64,000 nt of DNA from CAVTZP01 sp963739245 (GCA_963739245.1 CAVTZP010000007.1:186001-250000), one strand, 5' to 3'. Shown: positions 27,656 to 36,480, numbered from the stretch's first letter. Numbers and translations: made by a program. Notes: generated by a model not told the origin, from the sequence alone.

Positions 27656-28843
27656 TTACTTTGCTATACTAGCTAGTGCTTTATCCAAGATGCCCAGTGC
27701 CTCATCAACCTCTTTGTTGCCGATAGTAAGAGGGGGGATAAAGCGCACCGCATTCGGCTTTAGTTTATTGACCAGTAAGCCTCGCTCAAAGCAAGCCATG
27801 AGTACTGAATGGGCAATATCAGAGCTAAACTCTACCGCCACCAGTAGCCCCCGTCCCCGGACATCGGTGATAAAGGGGAACTTACCCCTCAAACCCTCCA
27901 GCCTGGTCATAAGATACTCTCCCACTGCCTTCACCTTCGCCGGTATATCATTATCAATGATAAATTTTAGTGTAGCGTAGCCAGCGGCACAGGCCAGTGG
28001 ATTGCCGCCGAAGGTAGTGCCATGCTCTCCTGGAGTAAAAACTGCCGCCCCCTCCTTAGCCAGAATCGCCCCGATGGGCACGCCACTGGCTAAACCCTTA
28101 GCCAGAATCATTATATCAGGTTCAACGCCATATTGCTCATAGGTGAAGAGCGTGCCGGTCCGGCCAACGCCGGTCTGAATTTCATCCAGAATCAGCAAAA
28201 TGCCCTTCTGGTCGCACCACGCCCGCACTTTAGACAGGTAATCATCATCGGGGATATTAACTCCGCCCTCTCCTTGGATGGGTTCTAGCATTACGGCACA
28301 TATCTTATCCGTCGTAGCCGCCTTCATCGCCTCAATATCATTGAACTTAACATTTACGAAGCCCGAGGGCAGAGGTATATATGGCTGCTGAAACTCTGCC
28401 TGAGCGGTGGCGGCGGTCATGGCTAGAGTGCGACCATGAAAGGAGCCGGTCAAGGTAATAACCTCAAAAGCTCCGTTCAGGCGAAGTTTCCCATAGCGTC
28501 GGGCTAGTTTTACGGCACCTTCGCTAGCCTCAGCCCCACTATTGCAAAAGAAAACTCTATCCAGGCAGCTATTCTGGACTAAAAGCCCTGCCAGTTGAAG
28601 CTGAGGGATGGTGTAGAATAGATTCGAGGTCTGAATGAGCGTCTTTACCTGTTCCGTAACCGCTTCAACCACTACCGGATGGCAATGACCAAGGCTAGTG
28701 ACTGCCAAGCCACCGACGAAATCCAGATACTCCCGTCCGTTCTCATCCCAAACCCGAGCCCCTTTCCCCTTAGCTATGGTTAAGGGTAGACGCTCGAAAG
28801 TCTGCATATAGTATTTGCGCTCCAGCTCCTGCCAGTTAGTCAC
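27656..28843 (-). CDS. argD: Acetylornithine/N-succinyldiaminopimelate aminotransferase
   Basis: A class III PLP aminotransferase of 395 residues; makes N-acetylornithine and possibly also serves lysine synthesis. Motifs: NSGAEASEGAVKLARRYG, HGRTLAMTAATAQ, LDEIQTGVGRTGTLF and the PLP lysine in ILAKGLASGVPIGA (about residue 250), then HGTTFGGNPLACAAG. The start is GTG with AAGGTGA upstream. Member of argJBDGH. Confidence 0.95.
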   Translation of the reverse strand: MTNWQELERKYYMQTFERLPLTIAKGKGARVWDENGREYLDFVGGLAVTSLGHCHPVVVEAVTEQVKTLIQTSNLFYTIPQLQLAGLLVQNSCLDRVFFCNSGAEASEGAVKLARRYGKLRLNGAFEVITLTGSFHGRTLAMTAATAQAEFQQPYIPLPSGFVNVKFNDIEAMKAATTDKICAVMLEPIQGEGGVNIPDDDYLSKVRAWCDQKGILLILDEIQTGVGRTGTLFTYEQYGVEPDIMILAKGLASGVPIGAILAKEGAAVFTPGEHGTTFGGNPLACAAGYATLKFIIDNDIPAKVKAVGEYLMTRLEGLRGKFPFITDVRGRGLLVAVEFSSDIAHSVLMACFERGLLVNKLKPNAVRFIPPLTIGNKEVDEALGILDKALASIAK

Positions 28844-28867
28844 TTTCGTTCACCTTCTTGTGGCCTT

Positions 28868-28901
28868 TCTCAAGAGAGGCTTCGCCTCTCTTTGACTCTC
28901 C
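28868..28901 (-). repeat. Half copy of the palindromic repeat (second hairpin only), copy 6
   Basis: Only the AAGAGAGGC-TTC-GCCTCTCTT hairpin and the TTTGACTCTCC tail are present, in the gap between argB and argD. The CCCCCTCTCC hairpin is absent, so the two halves can exist apart. Confidence 0.8.
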
Positions 28902-28909
28902 TTGTCTAC

Positions 28910-29701
28910 TCACTTCTCTATGGTTGTGCCGCCACCTTTGCCCTCTATCTCATTAAGCAAGGCATGGGGCTGCCGACCGTCTATGATGCGAGTAACCAGG
29001 GTGCCAGACAGCGCTCTCAAGCATGCCTTAATCTTCGGAATCATCCCCCCTGAAGCCACCCCTGAAGCGAGTAGAGCCTCGGCTTCATCGGACGATAGGC
29101 GGGGCAGCAGATTGCCTGACTGGTCGCAGACGCCAACAACATCAGTCAAAATGATAAGCCTCTCCGCACCAATCGCCGCCGCAACTTCCCCGGCGACAGC
29201 ATCGGCGTTGATATTAAGCACATTGGGCGCTTTAGCCGGCTTACCAGCATTAAGGCTGACCGGAGCCACTACCGGGATATAGCCGGCTTTTAGTAGCGTC
29301 TCCAGCGGTGCCAGATTTACCTTCACTACCTCACCAATATAGCCCAGCTTTTTGTCCTTAATCCGGCCTTGAATCAAACCCCCGTCCACGCCGCTAATCC
29401 CAACCGCACTCCCACCCCAGCTATTTATGTCGGCGACAATCTCTTTGTTGACCAACCCCACCAGCACCGAAACCACCACCTCAAGGGTGGCTTCATCGGT
29501 TACCCGCTCGCCGTTGACAAACCTGGTGGAAATCCCCCGCTTCTCCAGCCAGTCGGTTATTATCTTACCACCGCCGTGGACTATAACCAGCGATTTACCC
29601 TGCTGCTGGAGAGAGACGATGTCCTTAATGGTGGTATCGTGATTACCTAAGGTAGCACCACCTATCTTGACCACAATAACCTTGCCTAATTTATTACCCA
29701 T
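28910..29701 (-). CDS. argB: Acetylglutamate kinase
   Basis: 263 residues of the amino-acid-kinase fold, phosphorylating N-acetylglutamate. KIGGATLGN at the N-terminus, VHGGGKIITDWLEKRG (N-acetylglutamate site), NINADAVAGEVAAAIGAERLIILTDV and GGMIPKIKACLRAL are all present. The Arg-sensing N-terminal helix of arginine-inhibited forms is not evident. Only one base separates the argJ stop and the argB ATG. Confidence 0.95.
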   Translation of the reverse strand: MGNKLGKVIVVKIGGATLGNHDTTIKDIVSLQQQGKSLVIVHGGGKIITDWLEKRGISTRFVNGERVTDEATLEVVVSVLVGLVNKEIVADINSWGGSAVGISGVDGGLIQGRIKDKKLGYIGEVVKVNLAPLETLLKAGYIPVVAPVSLNAGKPAKAPNVLNINADAVAGEVAAAIGAERLIILTDVVGVCDQSGNLLPRLSSDEAEALLASGVASGGMIPKIKACLRALSGTLVTRIIDGRQPHALLNEIEGKGGGTTIEK

Positions 29702-29702
29702 T

Positions 29703-30920
29703 TTATGTCATATACTGACTATTAATAGTGACATATTCCTCAGACAGGTCGCAACCCCAGGCGGTGGCAGTAGCCGAGCCAAGGTTAAGGTTCAAGCTTA
29801 TCGCCACCCCTTTCCCCTCCAGCAGCCGGACTGCACCTTGCTTACTAAAGGGCAAGGGTCTACCCGCCTTTACCACCGCGACATTACCAATATAAAGGTC
29901 AGTCTTTGCCTCTTCAACCTCCACTCCGCTCCGTCCCAATGCCGCCATAATCCGCCCCCAGTTGGGGTCAGCGCCATGAACCGCTGCCTTCACCAGGGGC
30001 GAGCTTACTATTGTCCTTGCCGCCAGCCTTGCCTCAACCAAATTAAGGGCACCACTAACTGTTACCTCAATAAGCTTAGTTGCCCCTTCACCATCACGGG
30101 CAACGCTTTTAGCCAGATAGATGCAAACCTGCTCCAGACCCTGCTCAAAGACGAAAGCCTGCTCACTGCCTGATGATATCGGCTTGCCTCCCGCCAGACC
30201 ATTAGCCAGGAGCAGCACCATATCATTAGGGCTGGTGTCCCCGTCAATAGAAACCATATTAAACGAGACGTCCACCGCCCTTTTCAAAGCCGCTTGAGCA
30301 AAATCAAGCTCTACGGCGGCATCGGTGGTTAGAAAGCAGAGTAAAGTCGCCAGGTCGGGGTGAATCATCCCCGACCCCTTAGCCACCCCACCAATGGTAA
30401 ACTCACTATTCCCCACCCCGACCTTAACCGCCGTTTCCTTAGCAAAGGTATCAGTAGTCATCATCGCCCTTGCCAACTCATGACCGCCATCGCGGGAGAG
30501 AATAACCCTGTCTATGGCACTTGCTATGCGCTTCATCGGTAGCGGCACACCAATAATACCGGTGCTGGCGACCAGGACATCCTCAGGCAATATGCCAATG
30601 CCTTCAGCCACCAGCTTTGCCATCTTAGCCGCATCCCTAACTCCCCGCTCCCCGGTGCAGGCATTGGCGCCGCCGCTATTCACCACCACCGCCCCGGCCC
30701 TCCCCTGCCTTAGCCTTTGCTGAGATAAAACCACCGGTGCCGCCTTAATCCGGTTGTTAGTAAAAACCCCGGCGGCGACACAGGGTGCCTCAGAAAAGAG
30801 GACACCGAGGTCTAGTTTATTTCCAGCTTTTTTATTTATGCCGGCACTGGTAGCACCGGCAAAAAAACCCTCGGCGGAGGTAATCGTGCCTTCAGGGATG
30901 AACTTAATCTTGGCAGCCAC
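29703..30920 (-). CDS. argJ: Glutamate N-acetyltransferase/amino-acid acetyltransferase (ArgJ)
   Basis: 405 residues. ArgJ transfers acetyl from N-acetylornithine to glutamate, and if bifunctional also makes acetylglutamate from acetyl-CoA. The self-cleavage site is before Thr192 in HPDLATLLCF, preceded by KGSGMI. The C-terminal half has SFNMVSIDGDTSPNDMVLLL and ADPNWGRIMAALGRSG. The GTG start has no Shine-Dalgarno and lies 9 nt after a strong -10 box. First gene of argJBDGH-rpe; argC and argF are not in the window. Confidence 0.94.
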   Translation of the reverse strand: MAAKIKFIPEGTITSAEGFFAGATSAGINKKAGNKLDLGVLFSEAPCVAAGVFTNNRIKAAPVVLSQQRLRQGRAGAVVVNSGGANACTGERGVRDAAKMAKLVAEGIGILPEDVLVASTGIIGVPLPMKRIASAIDRVILSRDGGHELARAMMTTDTFAKETAVKVGVGNSEFTIGGVAKGSGMIHPDLATLLCFLTTDAAVELDFAQAALKRAVDVSFNMVSIDGDTSPNDMVLLLANGLAGGKPISSGSEQAFVFEQGLEQVCIYLAKSVARDGEGATKLIEVTVSGALNLVEARLAARTIVSSPLVKAAVHGADPNWGRIMAALGRSGVEVEEAKTDLYIGNVAVVKAGRPLPFSKQGAVRLLEGKGVAISLNLNLGSATATAWGCDLSEEYVTINSQYMT

Positions 30921-30929
30921 TATACATAA

Positions 30930-30958
30930 ACTATATCACACTGGATAGAGCTAGGCAA
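30930..30958 (-). promoter_or_regulatory. Promoter of the argJBDGH operon, predicted leaderless
   Basis: On the minus strand TTGCCT, 17-nt spacer ending TGA, then TATAGT, then exactly nine bases before the argJ GTG. It overlaps the divergent promoter of the gene at 31013, so the two units may compete for polymerase. Confidence 0.62.
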
Positions 30959-30970
30959 TGCAGTTATAAT
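30942..30970 (+). promoter_or_regulatory. Promoter of the pyruvate-kinase-domain gene
   Basis: TGGATA, 17 nt, TATAAT. It implies a leader of about 35 nt carrying GGAGGAGG ahead of the ATG, unlike the leaderless argJ on the other strand. Confidence 0.5.
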
Positions 30971-31012
30971 ATCCAAGAATCGGTCAAAAGCATAACGGGA
31001 GGAGGCATAGAA

Positions 31013-31576
31013 ATGGAAGTAAAGACGGTATATTTTGAAAAGCCGGGTAGTGAGAATACTGACGAGGTGCTCCGCATCGCCAAGCAGCGGGTGCAGGAAC
31101 TTGGTATCAAGACAATAGTGTTAGCCTCTACCAAAGGCGATACCGCAATAAAAGCTATGGAGGCATTTCAAGGATTAAGGGTCATTGTGGTCAGCCATGT
31201 TGCTGGCCTGCGTGAACCTGATATCCAGGAATTCACCGAGGAGAACCGGAAGCTCGTTGAGAGTAAAGGCGGGGTAGTCCTCACCACCACCCACGCCTTT
31301 GGCGGGCTGAGCCGAGCCATGCGCGGTAAATTCAATATGTTTGTCCTGGGGGAAGTAATCGCCAATACCCTGCGCATTTTTGGCCAAGGGATGAAGGTAG
31401 CCTGTGAGATAGCAATGATGGCCGCCGACAGCGGACTGGTGCGCACCGATGAGGATGTTATCGCCATTGCCGGCAGCGGACGGGGTGCTGATACTGCCGT
31501 CGTGCTGAAGCCAGTTAATACCCACAACTTCTTTGACCTCAAAATCAGGGAGATTCTGTGCAAGCCTCACTTTTAA
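31013..31576 (+). CDS. Pyruvate kinase alpha/beta-domain-like protein
   Basis: 187 residues resembling the C-terminal alpha/beta domain of pyruvate kinase as a stand-alone protein, without the catalytic barrel. It starts MEVKTVYFEKPGSENTDEVL; TIVLASTKGDTAIKAMEA and VVSHVAGLREPD follow, and near the C-terminus AIAGSGRGADTAVVLKP. That fold binds nucleotides or effectors in pyruvate kinase. Role unknown. It is divergent from argJ. Confidence 0.75.
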   Translation: MEVKTVYFEKPGSENTDEVLRIAKQRVQELGIKTIVLASTKGDTAIKAMEAFQGLRVIVVSHVAGLREPDIQEFTEENRKLVESKGGVVLTTTHAFGGLSRAMRGKFNMFVLGEVIANTLRIFGQGMKVACEIAMMAADSGLVRTDEDVIAIAGSGRGADTAVVLKPVNTHNFFDLKIREILCKPHF

Positions 31577-31655
31577 GCACCCGCTTGGGGAAGTTGTTTT
31601 CGAAGGGGCTTGTGCCCATTTGTCTCATTGCGGACACGAATAACGACACTAGGAG

Positions 31656-31686
31656 TTGACAAGATGGTGTAGAATATAAGTATAAA
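31656..31686 (+). promoter_or_regulatory. Possible promoter of the small membrane-protein gene at 31707
   Basis: A perfect TTGACA, then TATAAA after a 19-nt spacer (GTATAA gives 18). AAGGAGGC follows and is the ribosome-binding site of the next gene. The spacer is longer than usual. Confidence 0.4.
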
Positions 31687-31706
31687 GAGGAAGGAGGCAA
31701 AGGCAG

Positions 31707-32030
31707 ATGGAATACATTATCTTTTTTGTGGTCTTTGTTATTGTCGTCCTGTGGGGAATATCCGTCTACCTATTACAAACAGGAAAACTGACAGCACAGG
31801 AGTGGCTTAAGCGGACGCTGGGGATACCCCGCGGTTCAGTGCGGGCTCTTATCGCCCTCATCATCCTCTTCTTGATTCTTTTCCCCGTCGTAGTCAACCA
31901 AAAATTGCCAGAACTCCCCACCTGGCTGGTAGGCATCCTGGGGACTGTCATCGGCTTCTACTTCGGTGCATCTACAGCAAAGAAAGAAGATGACGCGGGC
32001 GTGCAAAACACTAGCCAAGGAAAAAAATAA
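31707..32030 (+). CDS. Small membrane protein, two predicted TM helices
   Basis: 107 residues: TM1 about 3-23, then an amphipathic segment with TAQEWLKRTLGIPRGSVRAL, TM2 about 46-64, and a third hydrophobic stretch WLVGILGTVIGFYFG (about 73-87) before a polar tail. I have no name for it. AAGGAGGC precedes the ATG at 9 nt. The palindromic repeat lies just downstream. Confidence 0.7.
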   Translation: MEYIIFFVVFVIVVLWGISVYLLQTGKLTAQEWLKRTLGIPRGSVRALIALIILFLILFPVVVNQKLPELPTWLVGILGTVIGFYFGASTAKKEDDAGVQNTSQGKK

Positions 32031-32067
32031 TTAGAGTGCTTCCGCAAATATGGGGGAGTTTATTTGT

Positions 32068-32135
32068 GACCTCACCCCCTTAATCCCCCTCTCCTTAGGG
32101 AATTGGTGAAGGAGAGGGGGAATTTGTTTTTTGAA
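32068..32135 (-). repeat. Palindromic repeat, copy 7, truncated, overlapping a coding end
   Basis: Leader ACCTCACCCCCTTAATCCCC and the CCCCCTCTCCTT/AAGGAGAGGGGG stem around an enlarged loop (AGGGAATTGGTG), then a TTTTTT linker. The second hairpin is missing. The stop codon and last residues (SPSPIP) of the minus-strand gene lie inside its stem and loop. Confidence 0.8.
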
Positions 32136-32772
32136 GCTCCCACTCTTCTTCTACTATTTTTACAAACTCTGTATAACTAACTTCTCCCTTTATCATCTTG
32201 AGAAGCATATACTGTATAAACACTTCTTCCGTAAATTCTAGCAATCTATCTTTCGAAAAGAGCCGCAAAATTGAACTCCAGAAATGCATCAGGGCAATTA
32301 CATAAATTATGTTAACAAGATGATAGCAAAATACTTGATATATACCTTTTGGTATAAATTTATTTTTGGTGCGACTGTATTCACCCCTTCTCGTAAGGGG
32401 GTAGCGTCTAAATATCCTTCGGGGTATAAGTATTAAACCTAGATATAATATATCCCCAAAGTTGTAATCATATTTTGGTATCATATCTACCATATTAAGG
32501 ACAACGTGTTCTCCAAGTTCTTTCGCGTTTGGCTGATTCACCCGAAAAACTTCTACTTCCTTTCCCTTATATACCGAAAAAGGTCTTATTAGAATTCCCT
32601 TTGCCAGCATTTCAATGACCATATATTCCCCGCTACTAAGACGGCAACAAATCATAGCTGTATGGCTATAATCATAATCGGTAGCCCAGCGAATCAGCCT
32701 GGATATCACTCCCGTGCCTTGGACATTGACAATGTCACCAGCTTGCAACTTAGCTGCCGCTTTATTGGTCAA
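32095..32772 (-). CDS. YiiX-like permuted NlpC/P60 (papain-fold) protein
   Basis: Matches the circularly permuted papain-fold hydrolase pattern: LQAGDIVNVQG...SRLIRWAT, His in DYSHTAMI, then EMLAKGILIRPFSVYKGKEVEVFRV, and in the C-terminal half a Cys in VFCYHLV taking the place of the usual CSEL nucleophile site. Hydrophobic residues around that Cys could be membrane-associated. Substrates in the family are peptidoglycan peptides or acyl groups. An upstream ATG at 32841 overlaps mutS; TTG at 32772 fits the domain start better but has a weak ribosome site. AT-rich. The 3' end was replaced by the palindromic repeat. Confidence 0.65.
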   Translation of the reverse strand: MTNKAAAKLQAGDIVNVQGTGVISRLIRWATDYDYSHTAMICCRLSSGEYMVIEMLAKGILIRPFSVYKGKEVEVFRVNQPNAKELGEHVVLNMVDMIPKYDYNFGDILYLGLILIPRRIFRRYPLTRRGEYSRTKNKFIPKGIYQVFCYHLVNIIYVIALMHFWSSILRLFSKDRLLEFTEEVFIQYMLLKMIKGEVSYTEFVKIVEEEWELQKTNSPSPSPIP

Positions 32773-32788
32773 ATTAATGCGTCTAATC

Positions 32789-35353
32789 CTACCCCTCCCT
32801 CGCCTTCTTTTGCAGTTCGTAGAGCTTGGTGATGGCTTCAAGCGGAGTCAGGGAGTCAATGTCCAGCTTCTCAAGTTCCTCCCAAAGCGGTGATTTTTGC
32901 CCTAAAAGAGACAACTGCTCGGGCGCAGCCTCTTTAGCCCGGCGCTGACCTTTTGATAAGCGCCTAGCGGTGCGGCTGTCCCCCTCCAGCTCCTCTAAAA
33001 CCTCACGGGCACGGTGCACCACCGACTTGGGCAGACCGGCGAGCTTGGCGACATGGATGCCGTAGCTCTTGTCAACGCCACCGGGCACAATCTTGTAGAG
33101 AAAGGTAACCTCCCCTCCCTCCTCGCTCACGGCAACATTGAAGTTCTTTACCCGGGGCAGGAAGCTGGCTAGCTCCACCAGCTCGTGGTAATGGGTGGCA
33201 AACAGGGTCTTGGCGCCAAGCCGGGGATAGCTGTGGATATACTCGGCGACGGCGCGAGCGATGGAAAGCCCGTCATAGGTGCTGGTGCCCCGCCCAATCT
33301 CGTCTAAAATAATCAGGGAGCGGGGGGTGGCATTGTTCAGGATATTGGCCGTCTCCACCATCTCCACCATAAACGTGGACTGACCGGCAGGCAGGTCTTC
33401 CCGAGCGCCAATGCGGGTAAAGATGCGGTCAACGATGCCGATAGTTACCGATTCTGCGGGGACAAAGCTGCCAATCTGAGCCAGCAGCACAATCAGGGCT
33501 ACCTGCCTCAGATAGGTTGACTTGCCCGACATATTGGGGCCGGTAAGGACGATAAGCTGGGCATCACCGTTTGACAGGTAAACATCGTTGGGGACAAAGC
33601 TGCCTTCAGGCAGGCTCCTCTCCACCACCGGGTGGCGCCCCTCGGAGATGACTATCTCGCTATCTGTGGTCAGTCTGGGGCGGACATAGTTATAGCGCAC
33701 GGCGACCTCAGCCAGACTGGAGAAAACATCTATATTAGCCAGGGCATTGGCTGAAGCCGAAATGCGCTCGCTCTCCGCCCCTACCTGGTGACACACCTGA
33801 CGAAATATTTGCCCCTCAAGCTCGGCAATCCTGTCCTCGGCATTCAAAATCAGCGACTCGTACTCCTTCAGCTCCGGGGTAAAGAAGCGCTCGCCCCCGA
33901 CCAGCGTCTGCTTCCGGATATAGTCCTGAGGCACCTGGGGCAGATGGGGCCTGGACACCTCGATATAGTAGCCAAAGACTTTATTAAACCCGACTTTAAG
34001 CGACTTGATTCCAGTTTTTTCTCTCTCCTTGCGCTCAAGGTCAGCCAGATACTGCTTGGCATTCTTCGATGCCTGGCGCAGGCTGTCCAGCTCCTCAACA
34101 AAACCTTCCCTTATCACCCCACCCTCATCTGGCGGCTCAGCTATCGCCCGGGAAATCAGGTCAACCACCTCCGGGCAGGGCTTTAGCTCATCCTTGAGCC
34201 AATCTATTAGCTCAAGCGTCTGCCTGAGCTTTGGTATCACCTCCAGGCTTCGGCGCAGGGCAACCAGCTCACGCGGGGCGGCGATACTGCCCTTTATCCG
34301 GTTAATCAACCGCTCCAGGTCAGCCACCTCGCCGAGCCGGGATATGGTCTGACTGCGAGCCAGGGTGTCATCATAAAACCAGCCGATGGCATCCTGCCTC
34401 CGGTTTAGCTCGGCAATATCAAGCAAAGGCTGACCCAGCCACCGCTTCAATAGCCTGCCCCCCATTGCCGTTCTGGTCAGGTCAATAATAGATAAAAGCG
34501 AGCCGCCAACACTCCCCGAGCGGCTGCTGGAGAAAAGCTCAAGGTTTCTCTGGGTCTGCTCGTCCAGCGCCATAAAGGAATCAGTGGAATAAGTAGAGAG
34601 GCGGGTTAACTGTCCCAGAACTCCTTTTTGCGTTTCCTGAATATAGTGAATAATAGCGCCGGCGGCACTTACTGCCAGGGGCAGATGACCACAACCAAAG
34701 CCGTCAAGGGTAGCCACGCCGAAGTGGTCAAGCAGAGTCTTCTGGGCAGCCTCAAGCTCAAAACAGTAGTCGTCAAGGCGGGTCACCGGAGCACTTAGCT
34801 TGACTAGTGATAAATCGCCACCCTTGGCGGCGATAACCTCCGAGGGCTTAAGCCGCTCCAGCTCAGGGACAGCCCGATGAAATGGAAGCTGGGTGGTAGC
34901 AAACTCGCTGGTGGTTATGTCAACATAGGCCAGCCCCACCTCATCCTCACCCAGGACCAAGCTGACCAGATAGTTATTGCTCTTGCTATCAAGGAGGCTG
35001 GGCTCAACCACGGTGCCCGGTGTTACCAGGCGAATGACCTCGCGCTGGACTAAACCCTTTGTCTCGCCAGGCTTGGTCATTTGCTCACAGATAGCCACCT
35101 TATAGCCACGGTTAATCAGCCGAGCCAGATAGTTGTCAAGGGCGTGGTAGGGGATGCCCGCCATCGGCACCCGCTGCCCCTTCCCCATCTCCCTAGAGGT
35201 CAGGACAATCTCCAGCTCCCGCGAGGTGACACGAGCATCATCGTCGAAGGTCTCATAGAAATCCCCGAGGCGAAACAGGACAATCGCCTGCGGATACTTC
35301 TTTTTAATTCTGAGATATTGCTGGCGGATGGGGGTTACATCCTCTTTTGCCAC
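32789..35353 (-). CDS. mutS: DNA mismatch repair protein MutS
   Basis: 854 residues; recognises mismatches and recruits MutL. The mismatch-wedge motif is FRLGDFYETF (about 24-33, with the Phe/Glu pair). P-loop GPNMSGKSTYLRQ at about 600-612, then DEIGRGTSTYDGLS and ATHYHEL in the ATPase. Starts GTG. mutL is not adjacent. Intact with no frame breaks. Confidence 0.97.
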   Translation of the reverse strand: MAKEDVTPIRQQYLRIKKKYPQAIVLFRLGDFYETFDDDARVTSRELEIVLTSREMGKGQRVPMAGIPYHALDNYLARLINRGYKVAICEQMTKPGETKGLVQREVIRLVTPGTVVEPSLLDSKSNNYLVSLVLGEDEVGLAYVDITTSEFATTQLPFHRAVPELERLKPSEVIAAKGGDLSLVKLSAPVTRLDDYCFELEAAQKTLLDHFGVATLDGFGCGHLPLAVSAAGAIIHYIQETQKGVLGQLTRLSTYSTDSFMALDEQTQRNLELFSSSRSGSVGGSLLSIIDLTRTAMGGRLLKRWLGQPLLDIAELNRRQDAIGWFYDDTLARSQTISRLGEVADLERLINRIKGSIAAPRELVALRRSLEVIPKLRQTLELIDWLKDELKPCPEVVDLISRAIAEPPDEGGVIREGFVEELDSLRQASKNAKQYLADLERKEREKTGIKSLKVGFNKVFGYYIEVSRPHLPQVPQDYIRKQTLVGGERFFTPELKEYESLILNAEDRIAELEGQIFRQVCHQVGAESERISASANALANIDVFSSLAEVAVRYNYVRPRLTTDSEIVISEGRHPVVERSLPEGSFVPNDVYLSNGDAQLIVLTGPNMSGKSTYLRQVALIVLLAQIGSFVPAESVTIGIVDRIFTRIGAREDLPAGQSTFMVEMVETANILNNATPRSLIILDEIGRGTSTYDGLSIARAVAEYIHSYPRLGAKTLFATHYHELVELASFLPRVKNFNVAVSEEGGEVTFLYKIVPGGVDKSYGIHVAKLAGLPKSVVHRAREVLEELEGDSRTARRLSKGQRRAKEAAPEQLSLLGQKSPLWEELEKLDIDSLTPLEAITKLYELQKKAREG

Positions 35354-35425
35354 AAGCCTATTCTACTAGAATTTTTGGCTAAAAAGAAGGGGACTTATGA
35401 AGTTATTTAAGAGCTAAGCTCCTAT

Positions 35426-36316
35426 CTATATAAGTTCCTTTTTCTTGAAGTAGTGGATATACCCGCTGACGTTGCTCAACAGCTCATACTCGTCCAGGGG
35501 AGTACCGAGGTGGTCGCGGAGGTAGTCCCCAACATGGCCGATTATCGCCTCATCGCTCTCCCCCACCCTCAAATCGCGCAGAATGAAATCGCCGACCAGC
35601 CTGGTGTTTTCCATAGCGGCAGAAATAAGCTTCTCCGGCTCGCCAGCGACACTGCCATGAGAGTAGAAAAGAAGCTTGGGCTTTAGCGCCCTCAGCCGTT
35701 CCATATCATTGAGATACAGTTCCATGTCAAAGCTCGGCGGCGCCACCGCCGGCAGGGGAGGATAGCCGGGGCCATAGATGAGACCGAGCGCCTCGCCGCA
35801 AAAAAGCCCCCTCGTCTTGGTATCAAAGATAGATATATGGTGAGGGGCATGGCCGGGGGTATAGATAATGACAAGCTCACGGCTGCCCACCACAAGCCGC
35901 TCCCCGTCCTCCACCACCTTGAGTCGTGATTCGGGCACGGGCAGAATGGGGCCATAGGTAGCCTCAAAGTTATCGCCAAAGGCCATGCGGGTGCTCTTAA
36001 TCAGCCGCGATGGGTCAACTATATGCCTTACACCATGCTGATTGACCACTATCATGGCGCCGGGAAAGACCTGAGCCAGCTTTCCCACCCCGCCGGCGTG
36101 GTCGAGGTGAATATGGGTGGGGATAATATACCCCGGCTTAGACAGCCCCAGCTCCGCTACCGCCTCCTGGATTTTCGGAATAAGCACCGCCGGACCCGGC
36201 TCCAGTATAGCGCCATCACCGTCCTTGATAAAGTAAACGGCGAAGACGGCGTTTGCCCCGGGAATTATTTCTCCCAAGCGGTAGATATCTTCAGCAACCT
36301 GCTCTAGTTTAGCCAC
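35426..36316 (-). CDS. Metallo-beta-lactamase fold hydrolase
   Basis: 296 residues. The metal motif THIHLDHAGG (67-76), a distal His in TPGHAPHHISI (about 155-165), GLFCGEALGLIYGPG and YSHGS (about 228) are the five MBL metal-binding motifs. The C-terminal helical part suggests the glyoxalase II/flavoprotein-like or ribonuclease-like group; substrate unknown. Starts GTG, directly after a 14-bp palindrome. Confidence 0.85.
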   Translation of the reverse strand: MAKLEQVAEDIYRLGEIIPGANAVFAVYFIKDGDGAILEPGPAVLIPKIQEAVAELGLSKPGYIIPTHIHLDHAGGVGKLAQVFPGAMIVVNQHGVRHIVDPSRLIKSTRMAFGDNFEATYGPILPVPESRLKVVEDGERLVVGSRELVIIYTPGHAPHHISIFDTKTRGLFCGEALGLIYGPGYPPLPAVAPPSFDMELYLNDMERLRALKPKLLFYSHGSVAGEPEKLISAAMENTRLVGDFILRDLRVGESDEAIIGHVGDYLRDHLGTPLDEYELLSNVSGYIHYFKKKELI

Positions 36317-36330
36317 AATTAACGTTAATT
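36317..36330. promoter_or_regulatory. Perfect 14-bp palindrome at the start of the MBL gene
   Basis: AATTAACGTTAATT is self-complementary and abuts the GTG start codon. It lies between a TAAAAT box and the gene, an operator-like position. The regulator is unknown. Confidence 0.35.
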
Positions 36331-36369
36331 TTACTAAAAACTCCGCCCAAAAGAAAGGGAGCTTTTATC

Positions 36370-36452
36370 TACCTCACCCCCTGACCCCCTCTCCTTCAAA
36401 GGAGAGGGGGAAGAAAATTAAAAAGAGGGACTAAAGCCCCTCTTAGACACCC
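36370..36452 (-). repeat. Bipartite palindromic repeat, copy 8 (orientation B)
   Basis: ACCTCACCCCCTGACCCCCT, then CTCCTTC/AAAGGAG stem with GGGGG, an AAAATTAAAA linker, then AGAGGGACTAAAGCCCCTCT and a TAGACACCC tail. The second stem has a mismatch, so this copy is partly decayed. Confidence 0.85.
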
Positions 36453-36480
36453 CTGATAAATAATGTGTATAGTGGGGGAT

